Below, piece by piece: positions 1 to 12,900 of a stretch of DNA of 64,000 nt. The notes under the pieces were generated by a model. The model was not told the DNA's origin and ran no database searches. It saw only the letters and a list, made by a program, of their open reading frames with translations. The number at the start of each line of letters is the position of its first letter. The first letter of the stretch is position 1. The position numbers were made by a program, and so were the translations under genes. The DNA comes from Strigops habroptila (taxonomy: Eukaryota > Chordata > Aves > Psittaciformes > Psittacidae). The stretch is from the NCBI RefSeq assembly GCF_004027225.2, contig NC_044289.2, forward strand, positions 11,325,761-11,389,760, read 5' to 3'.

Positions 1-48
1 AGATTTCTTGTCGGCCCTTTTAGGCGCTTGAAGCTGCTTTCCAAAGCT
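1..48 (-). repeat. CR1 fragment at the window edge
   Basis: The first bases (cttgtcggcccttttaggcg, then a cttgaagctgctt stretch) align by eye with the internal part of the CR1 copies at 14008-14043 and 24545-24585. The rest of the element, including its tail, would lie left of the window. Confidence 0.5.
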
Positions 49-777
49 ATTTTGACTTCTCTGTCTCTGTACCATTACCCGTTTCTTATTACCACGAGTT
101 TCTTAAGTGCAGTCTGGAATTGAATGGTTAATCTATATATCTGGCTTACTTGAGTAATTCACTAAGAAAGCATGTTTAGAGTGCTAACTGACTGCTTATA
201 AAAAGAAAACCAGAAGCTTTGCAAATTAGTTAAGCCTTTCTACCCAAGAAATGCAGAACTACTTCTACCCAAGGGGAGTTATGTGGTATTTGTATGGTAG
301 ACATGGTTTTGAAAGCCTCGCTTTGTGTACTGTTCTATTCATAAATATAAAGATGAGTTTCTGCTTGTAAAATAATGCTTTGTTAGTTGTGGATCTTTGC
401 ATATTTTGCAGTGTATGCAACCTGGCTGGGATGCAAAAACCCAGCCTCCCTAGTTGGTAATAGTTTAATTCTAGTATTCAGTGCATGAAGCTTGGTCACC
501 TGGCAGCGTGATTTGATGGATGGATTGCAGAGGCCAAGGCCTCCAGCATTGTAATCAATTGTGTGGTGGGCTTTAAGCTTCCTTTTTCCAGTTTTCTTAC
601 TGCACAGCCAGTTTTATGATTGAAAAGATGCTGAAAAAATAGTACTTTAGCCAGTACTTTATCAGTACTACGTGATTTAGTGTGTGCTAAAAAAAAGAAA
701 ATCACTTTTGGACATGATATATAACCGAAAATTTATTTTTCAAAACACTTGTTTTATTTTATTTTTACCATTTCTAG

Positions 778-935
778 GGAGAGATGAAACGATGCAGCCA
801 GCCAAACCATCATTCCTTGAATATTTTGAGCAGAAGGAGAAGGAGAATCAAATCAATAGCTTTGGGAAGAATGTGTCTGGCCAGACAAAAAATTCATCTG
901 ATTGGAAAGTACCACAGGATGGAGACTACGAATTT
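778..935 (+). CDS. STK4: STK4 penultimate coding exon (linker before SARAH)
   Basis: The acceptor AG is at 776-777 after a T-rich tract. The exon enters with two bases completing a codon and then reads RDETMQPAKPSF onward for 52 codons, ending DGDYEF. The donor GTAAGT begins at 936 in phase 0. Read-through past the donor adds ten residues before a TGA at 966-968. Confidence 0.95.
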
Positions 936-3900
936 GTAAGTCTATACTTTGAAATTCAATCAGTGTGACAATCTTTAAGAGTTTTAGTCAGAGCTGCTAT
1001 AAGATTATTTCTTGTTTTGACAGACTAATGGAAACTTGAGGAGATTCTAATTGCTAATGCTTTTGGATGGGGCATTTTGAAAAACTCATTTTCTTTAGGT
1101 ATTTCTCGTTAATCAGAACCAGTCATTATCTGTATACTTGCCTTGTTTAAAAGCAAACAAAAGAACAAAAAAGCTTGAGGACATAAGGATACAAGTTATC
1201 TTTCTTTACTTCCCCTTTATGCATTTAAAACGAAAAAACAGAATTCCAGATGGCAGTTGGAAAATGCAAATCCAGAATGTGTAGTGTTTGACAAAGAACA
1301 GTGTTAGAACCATTGAATTTCCATGTTTTTCTCCAGCTTTGGCACTGGGCTTTGTTCTCTTATATAAACATCAAGCTTGTCTTCATTCTTTCAGATCCGC
1401 AATTTCAGTCTTTCTAAGATTTATGTGCTCAGAATTTTCAGGAACTTTTCAGAAGTCCAAAGAAAGATTTATTCTTCATAAATTTGATACAATTCTTTTT
1501 TGTGAGGATGGAAAATTTCTGTTTAGAGTTCAGAATGCTGGAAGATTCATGCTCTGCTGAATGCTGCTCCCTCCGCTGTGTTTTCTTTCAGTAACACTTC
1601 ACTGCAAGCACTTTGCAGTTCAAGTGTGTTGTGCACCTTTACAGCGTCTGTTGGTGTTGCCCGTGGTTCAGGTTGTCACACTGCATTCAGTAGCTGGCGA
1701 GATTCACTCCACCTTCACAAAGCAGTGTGGAAAGCGAAATCCCTCTGCTAGTCACGACTCAAGGAGATGCTTTACTTTAAGGCTGGGATAATAGCCGGAG
1801 CCTTTCATTCTCTTTGTGCAGATTTTATAGACTACTGCTGTTACATATGTTTTATTGTCTGTGCTGCCGCATCTCAAATTTTCTTACTTAGATTGAAAAG
1901 GATGGGTGGCTGAGTGGACCTGCTGCATTCTCTCTCCTGTAGCCTGTTGTGGTTTAACCCCAGCCAGCAACTAAATACCACACAGCCACTCACTCACTCC
2001 TTCCTTCCTGCCCCAGGTAGGATGGGGAGGAGAATCAGAAGGAGGTAAAACCCGTCGGTTGAGATAAGAACAGCTTAATAATTGAAATGAAGTAAAATAA
2101 TAGCAGTAATCATGGGAAAAAGAGAGAAGGAGGAATAAAATTCAGGAAACACAAGTGATGCACAACACAGTTGTTCACGACATGCTGACTGATGCCCATC
2201 CCATTCCCGAGCAGTGATGAGTGGCTCCTGGCAACATCCTCCTGCTTCTATACTAACCATGACGTGCTGTGGTATGGAATATTCCTGCGGCTAGTTGGGG
2301 TCAGCTGTCCTGGCTGTGCTCCCTTCCAGCTTCTTGTACCCCTCCTCACTGGCAGAGCATGGGAAACTGAAAAGTCCTTGATTTAGAGTAAGCACTACTT
2401 AGCAACAACTAAAACATTGCTGTGTTATCAACATTATTCTAACACTAAATCCAAACCACAGCACTGTATCAGCCACTAGGAAGAAAATTAACTGCCCCAG
2501 TCGAAACCAAGACATAGCACTTCGCTCTATGTATCTTTAGCCTGAAGGCTTAAAGTCTCTGCATAAACATGTTTTGCATACATAACCTGCAAGCTGACGG
2601 TGTATCATAGGGTCTGGGCCAAACACACAATTCCAGTCAAGTCAGGTACTTCATTTATCTCATTCACCTTACATGCTGTAACTTAATTTAATGATAAACA
2701 ATTATCTTTTCAATGTGTGATGTTTCCCAGGAAAGATGGACTAGTTTGGAGTATCTTAGAAGTCCTTTGTAGTCTGCAGAAGATGGCCCAAGGGGAAATT
2801 TGCTGTAATTATTTTACTTCCTAATTTGGTTGATAACAAGTTTACCAATTACCCTTATTTCCACTGAGTATGATGTATTCCACCCTCCATACTATGAGCT
2901 GTAGGTCCAGGCTGCACCCAGTGAGCAGCACAAGCAGTGGGGATGACACAGGAAAGGTCAGTGCCATTCTAGCAAATGGGGCTTACACGTAGTTTTAGAA
3001 TGTGTGAAACAACTGTTTGACATGCACGTGACCTTGTTTTCTGATTTCCATTGGTACTGAAGTATTGCCCTGTGCATAGATTACCAGTGCACTGGAAGCA
3101 ATAAAAACAAGCAATAAAAGCCAGCAATAAATCAGGCTTTGGGTCACCTTCATTTTGTAATTTGTAGAAATTTCACTTCCCAGCTGTATTTATTACGCCA
3201 GTTCAACTGTGTATGAGTATCCCAGCCTGTCTTGCATGCAAATTTAGTAACAGAGCTACTTTCTTTTCTGTAGGACAAGAAAAACGTTTGAAAGCAACCT
3301 TAATAAATACATGTGGGTATTTGTATAGCCCTTATCTGAGGATTAGTAGCAGTAACTTCACGTTGTGTATTCAGACTTAAAACTGGGTATTTTTCCCCTT
3401 TGGCTAAAAATGTATCTATTTGGTGGCTAGCTCTGGGTAAAAGTCATGTTTACTAATGCTTTATTAATTGAAAGCCTCAATGAAATAAGCATTGTGGAAT
3501 AACTAAAAATTACATTTGTTAGGTGCATCAAGTACATGTGTCCTTCGTACGCCTGCAGCTATAACTTCTGCATTGTCACAGTGAGCAGGTTTGATCAGAC
3601 TTTGTAGGATTTGCAGGATTCCAAGCAGAGGTGAGATCAGTGAGATGCTTGGTGAATACTAGTTCCTCCCAGGCCAAAAGAAATGACTGAAATATTATTG
3701 CTTTGTTCTACTGCAGACTAGATAAATATGCCTTCTGTATTCTGTATTCTCTTCTGTATTCCTCTCCCTCCAATGTGACTAGCACCTGGAGTCTCCTGTC
3801 TTCCAAAAAAAAAGGACAATATTAAATTACAAAAGATTTTTGCTCTCTTCCCCTGTGGGAAAACCATTTGACCTTTTCTTGACTAACATTGTTTCTCTGA

Positions 3901-6900
3901 AGCAGGCAAATAAGACACTATTTATATCACAATGGCAATGTCATGTTAGATGAGGGTTAGATTGAGTCAGCCCCATCCACTGCAGAGCTGAAAACCCCCG
4001 AGATCCTGTTCTGAAAGGTGATGAACTCCATTCCTCCAGACGTGACGCTCTGGCTATGCCCTGGTTGTGGTCAGAGGTGGCATAAACCCAGTGTTATTTC
4101 CAGCAGTGTATTTCCAGCCTTGGATTTCTGAGATAGAAATTATTATTAACTGATTAGTCAATGCCTGATGGTGTTAATGTTTATCCCCACTCGTGTATGA
4201 ACAGGGATCTCTAAAGATTTAAGCCCTGCTTGATTACAAAAAATGTTTTCAGGAACATTATGATTTATATAATATGAGGGGAAAAAAATACTAATTATTG
4301 TCAAAAATTCTTGCATTTAGGAAGAGTATAACAAACTTTAATATGAAAATGCTGCAGGGGTATACTGTTAATGGGCAGGCTGCACTGTATGTATAATTTC
4401 TAATTGCCATAATCAGATCTCAGAATTTTTGTAGCTGAATTTAATTTTGCCAGTGAACATTAGTCACATACTGTTGCACAGACTTATATTAATAATGCCA
4501 GAAGATTTGTTTAGACAATGTCATGCATTTTTTCACTTTAATCTTTCAGTACTACTGTAATATACAGCAAAATTAATTGTGCAGTGTTTCGTGCCCTTAG
4601 ACACAATAAACCCTTTTCTTATTCCTATTTTAAAAGCCTTTTAAGTGCTCTGAGCAGATTCTAATATCACTTGTGGCTAAAGTGGGATCACTTCTTTTCT
4701 TCTGGCCCTGCTTGAAAGGCCTTTAGTCTTGCCAAACCTATTGTAGCACATATTTGTGGATCATCCAGAATGTTGGGTATTATATCACTAATCATTTTAC
4801 TGAAAGACTATTTTGTTAGCAAATTAGCAGGTTCCAGCCATTCATGGCTTATGGTAGCTATGAAAATACTGAAACCTCAGTTTAGTTTCATGCATGCGGT
4901 ATCGCATGTGACAAAAATGAGTGGCAGTAGAGCCCCTGTCAAGTTTGAATTTTGCTATCATGATGCAGCTGCTAGTTTTTTAATACATTTAGTGTTGAGC
5001 TTAGGTTTTGCTGTAACTCTAATTCATAATTTTTCATGTATCAGTGAATCTATGCAAGTTAAGTATCCTAGGGGCTTGTTTTGGATGTAGAGTCAAATAG
5101 GACCTAATTTGTAACAGACACTAGAACAGGAGTACTGCAGGACATCAAGTCATTCTGCAGGCTTTACACAAGGAGTTGAAGCTGTTTGCTCCAAGGCTTT
5201 TTTGATTCCAATACTTGCGTATGTGCCAACCCTTCCTGGCCCGTGCAACGCAGCCTGTCAAGAGCTTAATTGGTACAGACACTTTTACATTGTCTTTAGC
5301 TGCTCTTGCTATCTGTGCTTCACTGGAAGAACACCAGGTGACAGCTGAGCTTTTGAAGGGAGGAATTGCCACTCACCTGCAGTGGAGAACTGCAACCAGC
5401 AGCAGTCGTTTTCTGCACTGGCAGTCTCCATCCTGCTGCTGCAGCTCTGGGGAGGAACCTGACATTCAGAAACAAGGTTTATATCTCTTTCCTAAGAAGT
5501 ACCCTGCTTCCTTTGGGAAGACCTTGATTTGCTTGTATCTGCTAAGTCTTGGTAAATGAGATCTTTCCTTTTTCCTACAGTTATCAACAGCCAGTAGTGT
5601 GGGTCTTTCCTTCTCTCTCCTTGGCTCAGTGAAGAGGGTCTGCCTTCACAGGTTGAAGTAGAACTTTGGAGCAGGACCTTTTTTCCTTACAACATATATT
5701 CTTGAGAGTGTCAAGGTTTGCAGAAGGAGTAGACAGGGCAAATTTCTCAGCTTTCTGTGGAGGACTGCAGGAGATGGCAGTTGTCATGGACTTTGTTCAC
5801 AGGTTCACCACGCTTCAGTGGTGCTGCAAGCGAACCTGTATTTCAGGTCTTGTGTTTCCATGTGCCAAGTGCTATTCTCTGCACTAGCTCATCTTTTTAG
5901 CTCCCTTTGAGAAGTGTCTCGTTGGCTGCTGATGGGAATTTCTTTGGACAGGAAAGATTGGTGTGATTTCCCCCAGTTCCAAAACAGACTTTAACACTTT
6001 TCAGTGCACAGTGTCATCTGTTTCTCTACTGCTGGGGAAGAGCGTCCTGCAGGCAGTAGAGCTGTTGCCTCCGAGATTTTTGCAGAGCAAAAGAAGGAAG
6101 ATGAGCAGGAGGTGTTAATTGTCTCTAACTGGGGAGAAGAATGCAGGTGCTGATCTGCTGCCACTTTCGCCAGGGCTGCACAGTTAGAGCCCTCACGTAC
6201 GAGCAACAGTTTTTGTCTCCACCTCACTATCTGCCAGAGATGGGCAGAGGAAGGACTTTGCTGAGTTCCAGGAGCAGGAGGAAGGGCTGGGTTTGATCCC
6301 ACAGCTACAGATCTCTTTCCAATAACCGGTTTTCTAGCCTGCTGCTTCCAAAGTGTGTGGGCCCCAGCTTGCTGACCTCCCCACAGATTGTACTCCTTAA
6401 AATTGATTGGGTTTGAAATGAGGCATTTTTGTTTCCAAAGTGTCTGTAGACTGCTTACTGTGGTCTTTGGGTTTGCTTAGGAGCTCTTGCTCCAGACAGC
6501 GTTCCTCTTCTTTACACAGAGCCCTGCCAGGGGCTCCTTGGAACAAGAAGCTGTACGAGTTGGATGGTTCACCAGCCAGGGGGACGGGGGAGCAGTAGAA
6601 GCATATTTCAAAATGCAACTGCAATTAGCTCAAATAAGAGACAAAAGCAATAGACTGGCAAACTGTTGAAGCAAACATCAAGAAAACACTTAAATTTTAA
6701 TAAAGTTCAGCTTCTTAAAGTATATTCACATCTTTTAGAGTTCTTGACTTATCCGTACTGCAAGAGTTGGTATTGCAACTGCAGCCTCTTTTAAATAACT
6801 TTGAATAACTCTGTGTCCATTTATACTTACTTGATAGGAAAACACGATATTTTTTGTGTGCCTGTCTGTAAGCAGCTTGTAGCCAGAGCTTTTAACAGCT

Positions 6901-9900
6901 ACTGCTTTTTTACAAGTATAATGTAAATGAAAGCAAGCCTTCCTCTAACCTGAGTGGAGGTATAATTCTTTTTCTTGAAGTAGTAAAGATAAATAGAATT
7001 TTCTGTTTACTGAGTCAATGTTTCATTATCCTGCTCCCATCTGGGATATACTGGTTTTTATTAACATTACTTCTATGCTTTTACCTAGTAGTTTGAAACA
7101 TTACATTGGAAACAAAGATTTTAAAATAGATAAATAAGTAAAAACACTTCTGGTATCTTTACCATCCTCCAGAGAAGGAAAGTGTGTTAGTCTAATGGTG
7201 TCTTCAGCTTGTTCAGTTGAGCAAATGGCTGCTGGTTTGCAGTGAAATCCTGAATGTGAATCCTTCTCCTAGTTAGAGAAATTGGGTATTGGTGTGATAG
7301 CAAGAGATTGAAGTTCTTACTGCAAAGATTATGGAAAGCTTAATTCTTTCAAAGGAAGTCAAATCACATTAGGATCATATTGTATTTGTGAGTCTGGTGG
7401 TAGCCACCAGCCTAACAGTGCCTGCAAATTAGAGTCTCCTTCTGCAGATCAGGTGTGGTCCAGGCAGTAAGAATGCCAGCCCCAACAGATCCCTGCAGGC
7501 TGGAGTCCAAGCCAGTGCAGTGCAGGGACTTGATGCAGTGATTGATGCTCCATACACTGCTCAGCCCTGGCATGAGTCTGCAGAAGTTGTGGCTGGTATC
7601 ATGATGCACAGCGTTAAGTCGCTTCCATCACGCTGCTGCTTCCCCTACACCACTATAGAACAACTACAGTTCAATACAGGTGTCACAGTGTGTTTCTTCT
7701 CCCAGCTCAGGACTGTGGTGAAGAATAGCTGCGTACTGGAACCATCCGTTTCCTTCATTAGAAATGATGTATGGGGATGAACTGTTAGAGGGCAGGTGAT
7801 TTATTGCTTATCAATAACAGTAAACACATTCTGCTTTACAATGACCAGGGTGTCTAATTTATTGTATTCTGTCTGTGAAGGTGTCGTTTGTCTTGTGAAC
7901 AGCTTGTTGTCTACCAGTACCTGGAACATTCAGTGTCTTTGGTTTCTCTGACCATTCATTTGGATAGCATTTATTAGCAATCTAATATTGATGCTTTATA
8001 GCTTTACTAGCTTTTGTCCTTGTAAAAGTTGAATCGATTAGAAACCTGGGAATATTTTCTGTATAGTTGCAGGCTTTGGAAATGATGACAGACTAAATAA
8101 TTGGCTCTCGTTCTGTTGGAACTGGTCTTTGGGTCTTTTTTAGCAGTAGGAGGAAAGGCATGCTGAGGATACATGGATAAGGCAGATGCTAGAAGAAAAG
8201 TACTTGCATTACATGAGTAAGCTGCTGTTGTGTGACTTTTTATAGTTCATCATTTTATAGTGTTTTCTGATTCTAGTGTGATCCTCTGAGCTTTATCTTC
8301 TTTTTACTTCTGTCTTTAAGCAGCTTGGTAAAGGTGTCAGATGAAGGCCTCTACACTAATCTTTCTGTTCCTCCTTTCTCCCGTCCAAATTACACAAGTG
8401 AGTAATCTGAGCTGGTTACTAAGACTCCAGAAAGTCTCTCTGTATGGATAGGAGCAAAAAAAGCTTTATTAGAGTGTGCACATTTGCCAGTCATTTAAAT
8501 GGGATTGTTTGAAGATCAGATAATCTTGAGACTTCTGTTGAATTTATGAAACTTGGAATACATTCTTTATTTTCTAAGAGAGCAAGTTGCTCTGACCCTT
8601 GTGTGATGAAAGAAGAATGATTGTTCCAAAAATGTATTTCAATATGCATAGTTTTGCATAGAAGGAAAAAAATGTTTGGTTAAAGTAGAGCTTTTTTCAA
8701 TAACATTTTTTATCAGACTGAGCCAAAAACTTTGACTGAATCTTCAGGGATTTCTGTGTCCAAAAGTTTCTTCCCTTCATCTATCATGAACTCTCCTTTT
8801 TCCCAGCAGTGGCTGGACTAAAAATTACTTCTCAGGCACTGATTTCTTCCAATAGTTTTACTTTGATCATAAAGTGAACTTATTTGCCAGGGCATTCATC
8901 AGTTTGAGAGATAAAGCCAGATCTGGGATGGCTGATAGATAGCCTTGTCTTAGGTCCTATGGAACTAGGGCAGATTCTTAGTTGGGAAGCAAGTATATGT
9001 GAGGAGATACTTGTTTGTGCTGTGCTGAATCTAAAATAAAGCTTTCTTTCAATGAGAGAGCATTAAGACCATGGAAGGTGAAGGGGGCAAAACCACACTC
9101 AAATAAAAAGACTTTTTTTTTCTGACAACAGAAGGCAGTTCAGAATAGACCATTTTCAAACCTGAAATCGTACCCCCATGGTATCTCCTGCTAATTGAGG
9201 AAGATCTTGGAAGTAACATCTAGTTACTTCCTAGTCTAGTACCTAGACGTAATTTCCACTGTGAAGTATGATTTATACAAAGAGACAGGTTTTTGTGATG
9301 TTTTATTCATTGGTTTTAAATGTCACCTGCCTTGATTCATAACATTCATATCCCTTAAATGGATTTCCGATTTTTTTTCCTTCAGCCATCTGCCAAGAAT
9401 TTTTAAAGCCCTGCTAATTGTTTGTGTTTCTTCTAAGCATTACCCTTTCAGCATATTTAGTATGTTCTTCCCAGCAAATACTTTTAATTTGTGACATCTT
9501 TATGAAGGAAAATGGTTCATTTTGTGACTTTGTAATCAAACATACAGTCGTTTTAAAAATAAGCTGAGGAACAGCTTGCTCATCTCTTTTATTGTTTGTT
9601 AAGAGGTCTCGAATCTTCTGTAACATTTGCATGATGAAGACACTCTGAACCTTACTGCAAACCTCATCAGATTCATAGCTGCTTCAAACCACCAATGTGA
9701 TTTACAGCAAGCTCCATGTATGTAGGTTTTATAAATGTTTCGAAATTCCCTTTATAACAACAACAAAAAAAAAAAAACCCTGGAAGATACCACATTTGGT
9801 TTTTAAAATTGTTAGCAATAGTTGAAATTGAAAAAGGCAGTTCAGTGGCTTGACTTTTATATCTGCTGTGGAAAAGAATAGATTTCTGCTCTCTTCGATT

Positions 9901-12900
9901 TGGTAACAGGGTCATTGCTCACCACCTGCTTTCACTTTGGCATATACTGACATTGATTGCAAAGCACTTACTGCCACAACCTGCTGTCAGATTTTCATTT
10001 TTTGCTATATTTTTGTATATAGCAGGCCTTCTGTGAGATAAGGCTTTTAAATGAAACTTGCAGTGAGTGGGAAGTAAAATGAGTTGCTGTTGTGTTGAAT
10101 TGCTTAGGTCATAGCCCTTAATGGAGACTGAAATAATGTAACCTGGAATCAGCTTCATAATAAGAGTATTCGGACTTGTAAATTCCGCATCCCGGACTAT
10201 CTTTGAGGTCCCTTTCCTACTGTTGCATTTAATCAGCTGAGACATTGACTGAAAGTTTTGTGGGTGAACTAAGAGAACTTCACCCAGGTCTTTGATCGTG
10301 GGATTTGTTTCTCTACCACTGTATGTTTAAGGTCAGGCTGCAACGTGCGTTTCTGCTTTGGAAGAAAGGGAAGAGGAATTAATAATTGAAGGTGATACAC
10401 TTGAAAAATCTCTGAGCATACTGAATTCTTTAGAAAACCTGTTTGAGCCTTGTTATGCCTTGAGATCTGTTTTCAAGGCTGGGCGTGTTCTTGGCACAAC
10501 ATCTTCCTTAAAGAAAGAACACTGCTGCTCAGACAAGATCTATTTGAAATGCTTCTAAAATCTTCTTGCAACTCATCTGTCAGCACAAATGTTTGTAAAG
10601 GGTAATGTAACTTAAAATGACAATCTTGTGCAGGTTTTTTCTCATCTGTAGCAAAAAGTGCTCCTTTTGGGGACCCTTTGCATCAGGAGCCTAATGGGTC
10701 TGCTCTGGATTGCCTTGTGGAGGATGGAGTCTTTGGACCATAAGGGAAAAGCCTTGGGATGAAGTCTTCATCAAGCCTCTATGAATACTTTCCAATGGGC
10801 TGGGTCTCATCTGGACAAGTGTCTGAAATGATGTACTGTGGAGGAGCAAAGTTCTACTTTCTCAGTAGAAAAAGTAGTGTTTTATTCAGGATAAGTAATC
10901 CTGAATAAATAAATTGTTAATCCTTAAGTGAGTAAAGCCCTTAGGAGCAAGGGAGAGAGGAGGACAGGGTATGTCAGATTGGAAGGAAGCTCCATTACAG
11001 ACCCACGTACCCTTCCTAGAAGAGCTCAGTTAAACCTCTCAGATTGATAGAGAATTTTATTTGGTTTAAAGGAATCAGCATTTTCTGACAGATTGCTTTT
11101 CTTAAAAAAAGATTGAAAACCCACATTGGTCAGCTGTATACTTTACAGCTGAATTGTGCAGCTGCCAGATCTTCAAAGCCCAATGATATGATTTATTTTA
11201 GCATATCCAGAGGTATTTTGGTACTCTCACTTAAGAAAATTAAAAGCATAATCACTTAAAGAATGGCTAAAAACCTCTACTGTGTTTTTCCTTAATCAAA
11301 TCTCTGGCAAGCAAGTGTTTTTTATAAGCAAGTGATGCTCCTTTTTTGCTCTTTTTTATTTTGCTTGTCCAGACAGGCTGACCTTTTAGTTTGGTTTCTA
11401 ATTCAGTTGCTGAAAAAAACCCTCAGTGAGATAACTTGTCTTTGTGGATCCAGGATTAGCCAGCCACTTTCTAAATCCCCAAAGGATTTTTAAGATTTGG
11501 ACTCCTTGAAGTTCAGTGCTGCAGAATAAAACTGACACAACTTGTCATTTCTTTCGTTTAGATTAAGCGTGTACACTACTTGAGATGATTCTGTGAGTGA
11601 ATAATGTTATTCATACTCATAATTGATACTAAGGCTAAAAAAGGAAATCTGATCTTGGAGCTTGGAAGATTAAAATGCATTGCTCTTTCAATTATTTCTT
11701 TTTTTAAATGACCACTTACATCAATGAGTAGAGCTTTGGATGAGTTTTCTTCCGTAGTATAACTTCTGTACAATGCTTAGAGTAATAACAGTGTGCAGAT
11801 GTTATACGGTTGTGCTGGCCCTAACACCAAAACTTTCTTGAGCCTTTCAAGGATTACAGTAAAGATTACTAAAGTGCAATTCTTGGCTAAGAGCAGCTCA
11901 GGGATGCCAGCGTTATTGGTGCAGGCTATGGTCTTCCTGCAGTTGCGCAACCTCCTCTGCTCTGTGGGTAACCACTCTGCATAATTGCTGTGTAGTTATG
12001 TCTAGATAGCCAGAGTAGCCAGGCAGATCTGGATGTTTGCTATAATCCTCTAAAATTGGTTCCTGTATTGGGGAATTTTCCGATATCTTCCCAGCAGCAA
12101 AGCTTCCCCCTGGCTCTTACAGGCTGTCAAGAAATGGGGGGAAACCTCCAGACCATGGGGAGGGTGAGAAAGCAAACAGCAGACACCTCTTAGCTGGTCA
12201 TAGGAATTAGCTACTGAAAGTATACTTGAGTTCTTGCTGAACCAGCAGGATCAAACATTATGGGTGCAAACATAGCCTGAAACAAGAGATAGTTGAGTAA
12301 TAAAACTATGGCCGTTCTTGCTAGAGAAGAGCAGTGACCTCAGCAGCCGCTGCTGAGTGAGACTCCGTCAGCGATACTGGTGCTGCGAGCAGCAGTGTCC
12401 CAAATGGAGGGGCAGCTTCCCCCGCAGCCCGTCAGGCTGTGACTGTGTGGCAGCTTGAGAGAAGCCTTCCCAAGCTATCAAGATGCTAAGATGAAAAGAG
12501 AGGTCTTGGCAGTAGATCTTCCTGCAGAGGCAGGACAGAGGGAAGTTTCCAGTATAGATGTGATCTCCATGGTGTGTCTGGCATGAAGGAGAATGGCACA
12601 CATTGCTTTCCAATAATTCTGTAGGAATACTACAGATACAGTGGTCTGGTATCATACACCTTTATTTTAATCAAATAAGCAGAGCTACATAGAAAATAAC
12701 CAGGATCTTTAGTAGTATTGTAGCAGTAAGATGTGTCAGTAGCCATAAAACTCTGCATTTCTGAAAGTAAGGCAGAGCTAACCCAAAAACATCATCTGAG
12801 AAGGCCTGGCTCTCCTCTGATATAACTCTCTATTAAGATACTTCTTTCCAGTTCAGCTAGAGATCAAGCACTGAGTGTGTGTTAGTGTCCGTCTGTCCTC

